Source: Marthasterias glacialis
Lineage: Eukaryota; Echinodermata; Asteroidea; Forcipulatida; Asteriidae
Assembly (NCBI GenBank): GCA_911728455.2
Contig: OU452227.1
Span: forward strand, 17,376,110-17,440,109
DNA: 64,000 bases
Direction of reading: 5' to 3'
Position numbers and translations under genes: made by a program. Position 1 is the first letter of the stretch. Every line of letters begins with the position of its first letter. Of the stretch, positions 1 to 11,725 are shown piece after piece. The notes beneath the pieces are model-generated. The model ran no database searches. It had not been told where the DNA came from and was given only the letters and a program-made list of their open reading frames with translations.

Positions 1-1070
1 ATCCTCAACCCACTAATTCTAGAGCAGATGTCTTGACCCTTCAGTCACTGAAGGGTTAGGGTTAGGGGTTAGGGGTTAGGATTCAAATCCTCAACCCACT
101 AATTCTAGAGCAGATGTCTTAACCCTTCAGTCACTGAAGGGTTAGGGGTTAGGGGTTAGGATTCAAATCCTCAACCCACTAATTCTAGAGCAGATGTCTT
201 AACCCTTCAGTCACTGAAGGGTTAGGGGTTAGGGGTTAGGGGTTAGGATTCAAATCCTCAACCCACTCATTCTAGAGCAGATGTCTTAACCCTTCAGTCA
301 CTGAAGGGTTAGGGGTTAGGGGTTAGGATTCAAATCCTCAACCCACTAATTCTAGAGCAGATGTCTTAACCCTTCAGTCACTGAAGGGTTAGGGGTTAGG
401 GGTTAGGATTCAAATCCTCAACCCACTAATTCTAGAGCAGATGTCTTAACCCTTCAGTCGCTGAAGGGTTAGGGGTTAGGGGTTAGGGGTTAGGATTCAA
501 ATCCTCAACCCACTCATTCTAGAGCAGATGTCTTAACCCTTCAGTCACTGAAGGGTTAGGGGTTAGGGGTTAGGATTCAAATCCTCAACCCACTAATTCT
601 AGAGCAGATGTCTTAACCCTTCAGTCACTGAAGGGTTAGGGGTTAGGGGTTAGGGGTTAGGGGTTAGGATTCAAATCCTCAACCCACTAATTCTAGAGCA
701 GATGTCTTGACCCTTCAGTCACTGAAGGGTTAGGGTTAGGGGTTAGGGGTTAGGATTCAAATCCTCAACCCACTAATTCTAGAGCAGATGTCTTAACCCT
801 TCAGTCACTGAAGGGTTAGGGGTTAGGGGTTAGGGGTTAGGATTCAAATCCTCAACCCACTCATTCTAGAGCAGATGTCTTAACCCTTCAGTCACTGAAG
901 GGTTAGGGGTTAGGGGTTAGGGGTTAGGATTCAAATCCTCAACCCACTAATTCTAGAGCAGATGTCTTGACCCTTCAGTCACTGAAGGGTTAGGGTTAGG
1001 GTTAGGGGTTAGGATTCAAACCCTCAACCCACTAATTCTTAAGCAGATGTCTTAACCCTTCAGTCACTGA
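1..1070. repeat. Composite minisatellite, 80-94 bp units (SINE piece + hairpin + GGGTTAG heptamers)
   Basis: About 13 tandem units. Each holds ATTCAAATCCTCAACCCACT, then CTAGAGCAGATGTCTTAACC, an inverted repeat (AACCCTTCAG tca CTGAAGGGTT), and two to five copies of a GGGTTAG heptamer. Starts of the ATTCAAATCC block at 81, 161, 248, 328, 408, 495, 575, 669, 755, 842, 929 and 1014 give spacings of mostly 80 or 87, so length changes mostly in steps of seven. The first part of the unit matches the tRNA-derived SINE seen elsewhere in the window (family A, minus strand). The array runs off the left edge. Confidence 0.95.
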
Positions 1071-1932
1071 ACTGCCCGGAGGTTACAAAACACCTCATAT
1101 CTCGAGTTTTACACATCACACCAAACGGATCACACCAAACGGATCACACCAAACAGCCGCAGATAGAGCGTGATCTAAAGACTTTGATGGTAAAAAATAA
1201 CCCATGGTCACCATTGAAAAAAATGGAGTAATCTACTTCCAAAGGTTTAAAGGTTAGATTTCAAACTCACAGTGCTTTAGTTTTTTTCCGTTTAGTACAG
1301 ACTGTATTGTATGTACAATGTATTTTACGCACAATAATCTACACAGCTATGGTGACCATTCTTTTGCTGTGCTTTCACCATGTTGTACAAGTTATTGAAG
1401 GGAATTTACAATCTAAAGGAATTTAGTTGTAATGTTATGTGTTATTGGTCATTTGCAAAGGTATTGTTTGATTTATTTCAATCTGTTAACATTTTGTTTG
1501 TAACGACGGTATAGTTGAAAAAGTCGTGTGCACAACTTTTCATGTAACACTCATGCAATCCATACATTACAAATTCTCTAATTTAGTTGATGTGTTGTTA
1601 CATTTGCAAGCTCAAAGCTTTAATTTAGTAAAAGCAATTAAACAAATGTGTAAATCATTTGAAAGATAATTTTATCCGCCACAAAATAAACCAAACTTGT
1701 AACACACAAAAATAATAACAACAAAAGTCAAATCATGATTTCTAGGTGACTTTTCCCTACCCCGCTCAGTGAAAAAATGATGAACGCTGAAGTTGTGCGC
1801 AAGTGCTGTTACCAACTAGTCCATCAAGCGTACTCTATGACAAGAGGCTAGTTGCAGTGTGTACCAAAAACAGTTTGATTGGTGTAATAATTGCATCCAG
1901 AATGAAGAATATCTTTATTATGGGCATTTCAG
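1071..1932. other. Intron sequence without recognised exon
   Basis: This is AT-rich intron left of the first ENDOV exon. It holds a 14-bp unit (CACACCAAACGGAT) repeated about three times near 1115-1155. I looked for the expected preceding exon with the DGNG motif and did not see it. Confidence 0.6.
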
Positions 1933-2045
1933 GATTCGGTATAGCAAGTCATCTTGGAGTTCTGAGTGATATTCCATGTATAGGTGTTGCTAAGACTCTG
2001 ATGCAAGTAGATGGAATCGCCAAAGATGAACAATTCGCTCACAAA
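1933..2045 (+). CDS. ENDOV: Endonuclease V, internal exon (GFGIASHLGVL block)
   Basis: Endonuclease V cleaves nucleic acid one nucleotide 3' of inosine; animal forms act mainly on RNA. This exon reads GFGIASHLGVLSDIPCIGVA followed by KTLMQVDGIAKDEQFAHK, which is the family core just after the DGNG strand. The lysine of the GVAK motif is retained. The acceptor is ...gcatttcAG at 1931-1932 and the donor is GTAAGT at 2046. The first two bases complete a split glycine codon, so the exon enters in phase 1 and leaves in phase 0, which matches the next exon. An open frame does run left to an ATG at 1803, but that part does not resemble the family and is read here as intron. The exon carrying the DGNG aspartate was not found at 1071-1932, so the gene begins outside the window. 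Confidence 0.93.
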
Positions 2046-3309
2046 GTAAGTCTGATTTATTCAAGATTCATGCACGAATTAAATGCATTCCAAACCTTCT
2101 CGCCAAACTATTTGTTATGCTTTTAAAATCTCCGCATGATAAGTCTTAACCACCTGGACAGGAATGATGATCGCGATCTTGGTTAACCAGTTCACATCAG
2201 AGGACTCAACAACAGGCAAAACTCTTACACAACACACAGCAGCGGACTTACGAACAGGCATCTGAGTTTCTGTGCATGTTGGTATTGTCAACAGGCCACG
2301 TTGTGTGGTGAGACACTGACGGATCACACGTACACAGGAAACTGTTTCACAGAGTCCCTAGGGTCATGGTTCGGAGGCCCTTGTCAAAAGGCACTGCAAA
2401 CATTAAACGGATAAACTCTGCATGGATTTGTGGCTAATGCCTTTATTGAAGACCTGTTCCTTTTGATGTTGGCCAAGATTTTGTAAAGACGGATTATACT
2501 GCATTGTAATGAGGCCTTTCATCTCTCTCCTGGATGCTGTCTGGCCGACCAGGTGTGGGTTGATGATCGGATGTTACGGCTTTACAACGGTCTGATTTTG
2601 CTTCAGAAACACGACTGTAAACAATTATGTGGGTGTCCAAACTGAGTTTCATCGACGAAACAAATGATTAATGGCTAACAGAAGAAAAAGTTGCTTTTTG
2701 ACTGAAAATAATCCTGCTCGGGTACCAGGAAAGGGGGGTTTTAATCCCGAAGTGAACCCTCCAAGGACGCAGTGGTTGTAATGCTACTCTTAAATGGTGT
2801 TTTTCACAGGGCACTATGCCCATATACCCTACCAAGTACATAAATATTTAATGACTTTCTCACATTTGACTCCATCCACATTGCAGCATACATGCAGTCT
2901 GGGCCTTTGGGGTGAAATGTATCTGGATTGATGTTGAACGTGTGTAAAACACACCGTAGAAAGCATAGGAAGAAGACATGCAGTTTTGTCATGCCCGTTG
3001 GGAATACGTATTAGGTTGTGTTTCCTTGAGTTTACAAGTCAAGTTGTCAACGACTTGTTTCTGCTCCACTATACAGGGATATAATAGAAACAATCATAAA
3101 ACCACATTCACAGCGTGGAATCACTTGTAGTCATTTTAATTCATTCATTAATTGTTTTCGGATTCACCTGCTCATGTAACGATGTTCTATACAACTTGCT
3201 GCCCAGGAGGGGTATTGTTTTCTTATTTACAGTCTGACTACGAGTCGAGAATAGTGACTCTCCTATGATAGAAATATTCAGCCGTTATATCCAAGTTGGA
3301 AAACTGGTT
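2046..3309. other. Start of the 37-kb ENDOV intron, no features seen
   Basis: The only open frames are short (70 aa or less) and none resembles a known family. Confidence 0.55.
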
Positions 3310-3541
3310 GTGTTTTACCCAACACCGATGCACATGTGTTCAGCACTGTAAACTTGGTTCTTTCCCCTAGTCCTTTTGAAAAAAATCCAAAGGCTGACAG
3401 GCATATTAATATACAAGTGGGATTCGAACCCATGACCTTTACCATTCCAGAGCAGATGTCATACCAGTTTTTGCTCCACTGAACATAGGGAAAGTTCTGA
3501 GTATACAGTGCTTAACACTCATCGGTGTAGGGTAAAACACA
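3310..3541. mobile_element. SINE family A copy with inverted duplicate of its 3' end
   Basis: The left part reads (minus strand) the family A tail, then GGGATTCGAACCCATGACC (complement of a tRNA B box) and CCAGAGCAGATGTC. After about 170 bases the tail returns in the opposite orientation (GTATACAGTGCTTAACACTC, then ATCGGTGTAGGGTAAAACAC). The outermost 20 or so bases on each side are complementary, so the whole locus can fold back. Confidence 0.75.
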
Positions 3542-5721
3542 ATTCATAAATACACCCAGACAGTTAAGTAAAGTTTAGGTAGTCCTATTGGTTGAAAGGT
3601 GGTCACATGACAGTTTAGACATAGCTTGAGCTGTGAATGCTTGTTCGGCATTTATAGCCATATGTGTGTTGGTGCGCTAGCTTACGCTTGTGCTAATTTA
3701 TGCGTTACGCAATGAATACATAGTGGTATCCATTGTAAAATCCTTTGGCACGTGTGCATACGCACAACCGCTGCGGGTCCCATGCAAGTTAACCCCTCAC
3801 AAAACAGCCTGAGGACGTGATAGGAATTCAGTGAAAATTTACACCGAAAACCAGAAAAGTTTTACAGTTTTCCCTACACTGTTACGCTTTTTAAGAAAAA
3901 GGGCATAAATGGGAATGAAAGAGTAGTGAATCGGTATTTAATGGCTGTTTAAAACCTTGCAGGGTTAAGGCCAAGCGATAACGGACCTCGCCTTTGGCTC
4001 AGTCCTTTATCGCACGACCACGACCAAACCGGTTTTAAACGACCGTTTAAGACCTCGGTCACCACTCTTTTATTCCCTTATTAATATTCTTTATCCTGAT
4101 GCAAATTTAACATCTAATATACACTTTGGAAGCCTCAAGATTGTTCTAACTTTGTATATATATTTATATGAATAGCTAGGGCTTTCTTTCCTTTCTTCCA
4201 GTAAGTACATCCCTCTTAGAAGTTGAACTTCCGAGTATTGTCGTACTATGTTTGCACTTGCTTGAACTGTGAAACATTTCCAACATTGCTTCATAAAGCA
4301 CATGCGTGGTAGACTGTTGCACATGGGAAAGTCTACTAAGCATGCACTTTTACCATGTGTGTGAATACTGACTCACACACTTGGTAAAGAGTAAAATAGC
4401 ATCTGGCACGTGATGGTGAATGGACCAGTGGGAACTCGGCTGATGTAAGGAAATTAGCCGTTGAAAGTGCCCTCATGTGGTAAAAAATACGGTCAATTAA
4501 CTGTTTATGTGCAGTATCTTGTTTGGGCGGTTTACACAACAAATGACATTTTTTGTTCTAAAATCTTTAGTTTGACTAAAAGACAGGTGGCTGAGTTGAA
4601 TGACAATTTTTCCCCAAAACACATAATGAGTTGGTTCATTTGTTGATGTTTTGTTTTTTTGTTTTCTTCAAATCACCCAAAAATGGTCTAGTAAAAAAAT
4701 TATCTTATTTTTTCGTTCATTTATTTGAGGATAATTAGTGAAAATATTTATAATAGTCAACTCAAATTATTTTGGAAAAACTGCTCATGTGCAAAGTGGT
4801 CCCCTTTGTACATGCTGTATTGTGTTTCTTGTCAGTTAGTCTTTGAGGCATTTGGAGGGCATCTTTAAGAATGAAGAGCGCCCTCAATCAGACAGCCAGC
4901 CTGTTGTCTGTTCTGATTGTTTTTCCTGACCTGTATTTGCCCTGACATCTATTCAGCCTGATGAAAAAACAGATCAATTTCTCATCTACTCATCCATCGA
5001 TTTATTAGAATTTCCTTGTGGGGGAAAAACAAACAGCTATCAGCGGGAAATAGTTGTCAGTAGTGGGGCTTTTAGATGTTTACCCAAAGAGGGAATCCTG
5101 CACCCTTTGCATATTGCTGTTTCAAATATCATTTCTATCAGGATCGAGACTTCAATTCCCAATTGCATTCTGAAGGCCTGGTTAAAGAACGTTTTAGTTT
5201 ATCGTCCCCGCCTGCATCCTTATTTAAAGCCGCATTATTTGTTTTTTATTTCCCCCCCCCCCCCCTCACACACACAAAAATATAATAAATAAAATAACAA
5301 AACAAGTAGATACATTTTAAAAGATCAAATATTTTATTTGAAAATTGACACTATGCAATTAAAAATCATACTTTTGTCATTACTCTATTCAAATCCAGAA
5401 CATATATATTTTGATATTGTGACTAGAACTAATTGGTAGAAAGTATAAAAAAAAAATTAAAAAAAAAAGAAGGCTAGCAGCCATTTTGAACTGAAAAGTT
5501 GTTGGCCATTTCTAATCTAAAAGCTATCGGTGGCCATCTCGGAAAAAAAAACCTACATTTAAAAAACCCCTGTAATCTTCCTTGTTTTTGGAAACACCTG
5601 TCGATTAAGTCGATTTGAGTTGTGTTTTATCTATATACTCTGTTGTGTGTTAACTCTTTCACTGTGGAATTTAATGTGCAGCTGTGATGGAATTGTTTTG
5701 TATTATGTTGGTTTTAAAAGA
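3542..5721. other. Intron sequence with low-complexity tracts
   Basis: No coding signal was recognised. A C-run is present around 5250-5265. A weak inverted pairing (gcgataacggac against gtcctttatcgc) lies near 3975-4015. Confidence 0.5.
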
Positions 5722-5772
5722 GTTAAGCACTACATACTCGGTACTTTTCCCAAGTCCTATGGAAAAATCCAA
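5722..5772 (-). mobile_element. SINE family A tail fragment
   Basis: It reads GTTAAGCACTACATACTCGG, then TTTTCCCAAGTCCTATGGAA, which matches the 3' part of the full copy at 55505-55704. Confidence 0.55.
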
Positions 5773-6189
5773 CTAAGGCATCAATGGATGTTTATTCCAT
5801 GTTAGCAAATTACAACAGCCCATGCACCAGCACAATCTTAAATATATACTGCAGTGTATCTTTGGAAACCAAGTACACCTAAAAAATAAATCAAGTTGCC
5901 AAGATGGACGCTGTGCTTTAGTATACATACATATAACTATGCCACATTTTACATATTTTGTATCGCATTGCTTCAAAATCAGCATGCCATGATGGTTGCC
6001 GATGTTGTTTGGACTCAGATTTCACCCAGAATCCTTTGCCTGCCTGTCATTTCTGGTCCTGCGCACTGGGACATGCATATGGGATTACAAACAGATGTAC
6101 TATAAACTGGTAGCAATATCAAGTAAGCATTATATACGGGTCAGTATGGAAACATAGTTTAACAAGGCCTACAAAAAAAGTGAAGAAAA

Positions 6190-6335
6190 AAATCCACAGG
6201 CATATTACTGGGGGGGAATTTGAACCTACTACCTTTGCCATTCTAGAGCAGATGTCTAACCACTAGACCACCTAGCTTGCTCAGTAGCTAGAGGTAGTTC
6301 GAATCCTATAATTTAGCAGCAGGTACACCACAACA
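6190..6335 (-). mobile_element. SINE family A copy
   Basis: It contains ATCCACAGGCATATTACTGG, a B-box complement (AATTTGAACC), CTTTGCCATTCTAGAGCAGA and CCACTAGACCACC, in the same order as the copy at 55505-55704, and ends near GCAGCAGGTACACC. Confidence 0.75.
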
Positions 6336-7048
6336 ATTTTTAATTGATTTTAAGACATCTGGATTTTGTTTTTACTTGGCCTAAAGATACAAGAAAATTC
6401 TGTTATTTTGTAGTAGAGCCATATTGATTTTGTGTTTTATATCTTAGAATGTGCTTGTTTTGTAACTTAAATGCTAAGTTAAACCAAACATTTAATTGCT
6501 TTCTTGACAAATGTCATTCCTTTCAAGCTGTATTGATGTTCTCAAAACACCTTGTCACCTTGTGAGTTTAAATGTGAAAAAAAAATTCAATAGTTCCGTT
6601 TTTATGGCAGGCATAAGTATTAAGGATGCATACTAGAAATTTGACTTGCAAAAATTCTTGTATGCCACAGCACAGCACCTGAAATTGATTTCTGGAAATG
6701 TTCAATTGCGGATTTTTTCTGAAAACATTGTGGGTACTTCTCGCACACTTGAAGTGTCATTTACAACGGTCAAGCTTGACCTCTTTCTGGGCTATTGTTT
6801 TTCCAAGATCAAGAAGAAGTAGTAAAGTACTTGTACTTCCTTCAGAAAATATACCTCAAGGAAATAGACAAATACTGACCACTAGGCCTTCACACTCAAG
6901 TATTTGGATATAGAGTCTGTGTGTGGAACTTTAGGCAAGATTGATTGTGAGTTAAGTCATGTAGCGATGGTGACCCGGAAAATATACAACTTCGCATGCA
7001 ATGTCCACTGTCTGGTGCATGCAAATGGGGATGTGCATGTATAAGCTC
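6336..7048. other. Intron sequence, nothing recognised
   Basis: Only short chance open frames are present. The region ends at a tetranucleotide tract. Confidence 0.5.
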
Positions 7049-7159
7049 ATTGATTGATTGATGAATGAATGAATGAATGATTGATTGATTGATGGATTGA
7101 TTGATTGATTGATGAATGAATGATTGATTGATGGATGGATGGATTGATTGATGAATGAA

Positions 7160-7252
<93 letters not shown>

Positions 7253-7285
7253 CATCGATTCATTGATTGAGTGATTGATTGATTG
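7049..7285. repeat. (TTGA/TGAT)n microsatellite
   Basis: About 237 bases of TGATTGAT and TGAATGAA tetranucleotides. A 141-residue minus-strand frame rich in NQSI is a product of this tract and not a gene. Confidence 0.95.
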
Positions 7286-7787
7286 GTTTTTTGTAAAGGT
7301 CAATGACCTTTGACCCCCCAAAATGCAACTTCCCCGTCCCTATGTCACCTTACTTTTTTTGGGCATATCTTGACACCCATACCAACCAAAATCAGTTGAA
7401 ATCAGCTTCTTTAAAAAAAATTCGCAGATGAACTTTAGTTTAGGGTTACTAAGGAGTGTTAGGGCCCGATGAACTTTAGAGGCCTCTTGGCTGAAAATAG
7501 CGCATACAAAGTACTTATTATGACTATCAAATTATGCAGTAGCTGTAGCTTCTTGTTTTTTTTTTCATCGTACAGTCATCATACATCGTTCAACTGTGTC
7601 CCAATGGTCAAATTTATCAAAGCTGTTATGAGCAGAGGCTTTCAGTTGTGACACGACAAAGGCTGCTCTCTTACCATAAAATGGGTATTAATCAGCAATT
7701 TCCAATGACATGTCCAACCATAGAACAGCCCTTACTCCATGATCCACACTGTTGATTATGGTTATATGACTGATCCCACGTAAAGCA

Positions 7788-8402
7788 TTAACCAGTTGCC
7801 GCTGGGAATCTTCCATTTTTGCCATCCAGCCTGACGGGATTACTTTCTCGAAATTGCCCGAATCATTTTTCTTTGAGAGTATTGCTGGCACAACAAAACT
7901 TTGACTTGACAAAGCCAAGAGAACAAAGATTGTCTACGAAGCACCAGGCGTTGTGTTTTCTTTATCGAAAACATGTCAAATTCATGTACTGTGAATTGCA
8001 AAAACCTCAGCCATGAGCTACGGCTGAGGATTGTTCCCCAATCTGAATCAAAGCAGGAAACTTGGTTCACTCGGACATTTACACCCATTGAGCTGAAATA
8101 CAATGAATGAACAATGGTGGAAGCCTCTCGATGTCTCGTAATCCTTTTCTTGGAACAAAAGGACAAAGGTCTGGACTTGGGGATTAAACAACCCAATAAT
8201 AGGCAAAAATCAGTGAAATATCAAAGACCAGCTGTCCTCTTTGTGTGGGTTAATTGAAGTGTTACACGGTATGTGTGTGCTCTGTGCACGCTCAGTAGTG
8301 GAGTATCCAGCCAGGCTTGGAATTTCACACAAAACTCACGTCACCCGTTTGCTGGCTCGGAAATATTTGCATTGTACGCGGCATCCGCTGCCAACTGGTT
8401 AA
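7788..8402 (+). mobile_element. Family F non-autonomous DNA transposon, complete copy
   Basis: Starts TTAACCAGTTGCCGCTGGG and ends CGCTGCCAACTGGTTAA, giving terminal inverted repeats of roughly 15-19 bp. About 615 bp. Internal landmarks shared with other copies are CTTGACTTGACAAAGCCAAG, GGTGGAAGCCTCTCGATGTC and TCTTGGAACAAAAGGACAAA. There is no open frame resembling a transposase. Other copies lie at 22879, 24640 (3' part), 30232 (minus) and 33445. Confidence 0.85.
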
Positions 8403-9445
8403 ATCTTTTTACTAGCTTGCCAACAGAATCAAACAAAACATGCATTTGGAGTGTAAAGGGTTGGGAGGCTTTTAGTGTGTAAAGCAACTCTGAAATTTGT
8501 CTCCAGCTCAAGCTGTTTGGCTCAAACATGTATAATGTCTTTATTACACCGATTTGCACTGACTTTACAAGGTGACCTGTGATGTTGTGTTTCTCTTTAA
8601 TGGATCTTACGCACATGATGTCATTTGAGTAGGGCGCCCTCATGTTGAGGTAAAAAGGAGGTTACTCATTACATTTGCCATCCTGTATGCTGCACGAACA
8701 AATCTGTGCGTGTCTATTGTTTCGGCATCAGTTTACCTCTATGATGGCGGTGGGATGACGTCAATGCATGTAAGGTCTGTGATTGAAATTGGTCATTCAA
8801 CTTTGAAGGGAAGCAAACTAGTCACTTTTTTGTAGCAGTTTGGCTGGTTAAGAGTTTTCTGTTTTGCAGTATCTTTTTCATACTTGGTAATTTATTGTTC
8901 TAACGGAGATATATAACTGTCTCCTGAGGCAAGATATATAACCGTCTCCTGAGGCATAAAGGCAAAATGATCTCTAAGATTTTCTGACTATTCCCTTGAG
9001 CATCTGTTGCATTTTATTATTCACAGTCATCCCCAGAACATTTACAGCACACAGCCAACATTTAGTAGTGCAGAAACATGAAGGGGAAATACTTGGGGGA
9101 ATTGCGCCTTTGGTGATACAAGAATGCAATTTGGCACACAGTCAGAAAATGTGACGAGAAAATATTTGGCAAAAGGGCCATCGCAGTTTTGTCCTTTGAA
9201 AAAATACAGTCAGAATAACAAGAAATTTTTCAGTTATCAAAATGGCTGACATTGGCTTCTTGATTGTGTTTTATAATTAGTTCATAATATATTTCATCAC
9301 TGCTTGAGGTTTAAAAAAAGTTACATGAGCATTAAATTTTTTGTCCAGGATTATGAAACTTGTAAATGTCATGGGATGGATGTATGGATGAGACTTGAAG
9401 ATGGGCTAGCAACTGGTTAATCAATCGAGTACTAAAAATGTGGAG
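8403..9445. other. Intron sequence with a 25-bp duplication and a foldback relic
   Basis: At 8908-8957 a 25-bp unit (GATATATAACTGTCTCCTGA followed by GGCAA) is present twice with one change. At about 9095-9240 the sequence resembles an arm of the foldback at 51429-52003 (AATTTGGCACACAGTCAGA, TTTTGTCCTTTGAAAAAATA). Confidence 0.6.
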
Positions 9446-9841
9446 TGTCCTGGCCAATCGGTCTAGCTCATCAGACTCAATTTCTGGTTTTGTCAGTCCT
9501 GACAACACCAGAAATTGACTCTGGTGATCTACATGTAGACTGCTTGGCCATGACACTCAGAATGTGGGTTCACATCCCGGTCATGGCACTTGTGTCCTTG
9601 AGCAGGATACTTTTATCATAATTGCTTTGTCCTTCGGATGGGACATAAAGCCCCCAACTCCCATGTACTAGGATTGGTAGTTCACATAAAAGAACCCAAA
9701 ACACTATGTTGAAGAGTAGGGGTTTAACCCTGGTGTTCTGGTTCACATAGCATTAGCAAGCACCCTTGTGTTCAGGTTTCCTCAGGCTTGAGAGCTACAG
9801 TGATTAAGTTCACTTATGAGACATTCTTGGTTTCATTACCA
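9446..9841 (+). mobile_element. SINE family C copy (tRNA-Leu-derived), long form
   Basis: It has a Leu-like tRNA head (CCAATCGGTCTAGCTCATCA, then GTGGGTTCACATCCCGGTCA, TGGCACTTGTGTCCTTGAGC). A conserved tail follows, with CCTTCGGATGGGACATAAAG, GGGGTTTAACCCTGGTGTTC and TACAGTGATTAAGTTCACTT. The tail is shared with copies at 20908 and 31895. Confidence 0.75.
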
Positions 9842-10204
9842 GATATATATAATAATATTAATAAAATGCTCATTTAGTTGTAAGATTTCCACTGTTTGTT
9901 TTTTATTTACTTTAAAACAGCCTGAGTTTGTTGATTTTTTTCTTGTTATTCTGCTGATCATCTACTTGGCAGTGGTTGTAGCAAACAATTTCTCTCATCC
10001 CTGTCCGACAAACTGCCTTTTGTACGCCAAATCCTGCTGTTCTAATAATAGGCTAATTATTTGACTTGGGTTGACAAGTGTTGTGTGTGTGAGAAGAAAT
10101 GGACTAAATTTAGGATCAATTTCACGGTTGGCTGATAGTTCAACCGACAATATGTCATCAGTTGTATCTATAGCAATTTTCAATGAGGCTATTTTTATAC
10201 AATT
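9842..10204. other. Intron sequence, nothing recognised
   Basis: AT-rich; only short open frames. Confidence 0.45.
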
Positions 10205-10350
10205 GTTTATTTTATGTCTTGACTGGCACCACCCAAAACAAAGATATTGACAAAATAGGCAGACCGCCAACATTAGGACTAGTTAGCTCAGTTGGTAGAC
10301 CATAGGCACGTTAATCCGAAGCTTGCAGGTTCAAAACCCCCAAATTGTTA
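10205..10350 (+). mobile_element. SINE family B copy
   Basis: GGCACCACCCAAAACAAAGA is followed by ATTGACAAAATAGGCAGACC and a degraded tRNA head (TAGTTAGCTCAGTTGGTAGA, then TTGCAGGTTCAAAACCCCC). It has the same order as the better copy at 54679-54930. Confidence 0.75.
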
Positions 10351-10509
10351 ATTTCATGTTGTCTCCACGATGTTTTGCCTTGTACAAGGACTCCAGTGCG
10401 TAGCAATTTTATCGTGCTTTTTTTTTAATTGTTTGTGACATTTGCCAAGGTAGTCAATATTTATGTAACCATAAAATAGAAATAGTATTAACAAGTCATG
10501 TGCATGTAT

Positions 10510-10650
10510 TTGAGTCCTCAAGTCCGAGCCTAAAGTGGTGAGTCTGGATTGAAGTTCAAGTGACCAAGTCCTGAGTCATTTGAATTGAGTATGAGTCCGA
10601 GTCACAAGTCACAAAGGTCAAGTCTGAGTCACAAGTTACTTTAGTTTACA
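10510..10650. repeat. Degenerate AGTC-rich array, left part
   Basis: GAGTC and AAGTC words recur every 5-12 bases (for example GAGTATGAGTCCGAGTCACA). The same texture resumes at about 11300-11440 after a DNA transposon copy. Confidence 0.7.
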
Positions 10651-10745
10651 ATATTTTGAAAAAAACATATCCTGGCGGAGAAAGGTTTAGAATCATACAA
10701 ATTTCATATGGATGAAAAGTAAGCTTTTTTCTCATCAGTTGTTAC

Positions 10746-11073
10746 TAATTGGACCATTAAGCCCCGCCTACTACCATATTGACCAATCAAAGCCTTGACA
10801 CCGCCACTGAAAATCTGACAAAAGTCTGACGTACGTTAAAACAGTGTTCCTGTCTTTGTGTCTCAGTGTGCCTGGTCTTTGGACTCAAGGCACTGCTCAA
10901 AAGGCCATGAAACTACATTTGTAAACCCATACTTTCACAAAAACCATGTAGTATGTACGTGTGTGTGTATCCAATACGTGTGTGTGGCCGCAACCGAACC
11001 ACCGCTGCGATCGTGGGAAGAAAGTCACACCATGGCAGTTGCTACAGTAAGCAGGGCTTAATGGGTTGGTCTA
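10746..11073. mobile_element. Family G non-autonomous DNA transposon
   Basis: The ends are TAATTGGACCATTAAGCCCC and, on the other strand, TAGACCAACCCATTAAGCCC, an imperfect terminal inverted repeat of about 26 bp. Interior blocks (ACAGTGTTCCTGTCT, CACTGCTCAAAAGG, CTGCGATCGTGG) are shared with 19076-19533. No transposase is present. Confidence 0.8.
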
Positions 11074-11299
11074 TTAACAACCCCTTTCCAAAGTAAACAA
11101 TGTAAACAACAATAAACATGTTTTTTGTTAATTTGTTTTTGTCTTTTTGTCCCATAAAGACTAGCTGCAGGCTGGTTGAAATGATTATAACCCGAAGCTC
11201 ATCTCTTTGAAAGGAAGTTTCACTATTCACTATTTGCCCCTTTTTGCAAGAAACTAGTAGGCCCACAGTATGTTCAAATCATTCACATTTTGCTGTCAA

Positions 11300-11440
11300 A
11301 TCTGAGTCACAAACACAAGTCTGAGTCCAAATGGTGGAGTCTTGAGTCCAAGACGAAGTCATTGACCTTGAGTCTGAGTTTGAGTAATCCAATATGTAAT
11401 GTAATTCATGTCACGGACTCAGTCCAAGTCATGAATCATA
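11300..11440. repeat. Degenerate AGTC-rich array, right part
   Basis: GAGTC and AAGTC words as at 10510-10650 (CTTGAGTCTGAGTTTGAGTA, GACTCAGTCCAAGTC). Confidence 0.65.
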
Positions 11441-11725
11441 CAACGCTGCTGGAAGTAGGAAAAACTGCCTGTTTTTTCTAGAAGTGCTTATAAATTGAAA
11501 GGAACAGTTGGATTATTGTTAAACTAAGTCGCCAAAGCTCCAAACATTTCTTACTCTGTACATAATGATTTTGAGAAAAGGAAGATACATGTAAATGATG
11601 GTTACATGTTCTATCTCTGCCCGATAAATGGCAGAGACATGTGGTGATTCTTGTGTTTTTGCCTTGGTGCCTCTGGAAATGTTCCAATACATGTACATTT
11701 CCCTCATTGGTATGCTCTTTAGGTG

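Noticed and set aside
1803-1932. Coding extension of the first ENDOV exon to an ATG at 1803
   Set aside because: The residues before the glycine at 1932 do not resemble the family, and a good acceptor (TTTCAG) precedes the homology.
6896-7321. 141-codon minus frame of NQSI repeats
   Set aside because: It is a translation of the (TTGA)n microsatellite.
7840-8196. Recurring peptide SFCSKKRITRHREAST in several frames
   Set aside because: It lies in the same part of family F copies on the same relative strand and has no start, domain or codon conservation beyond the DNA repeat.
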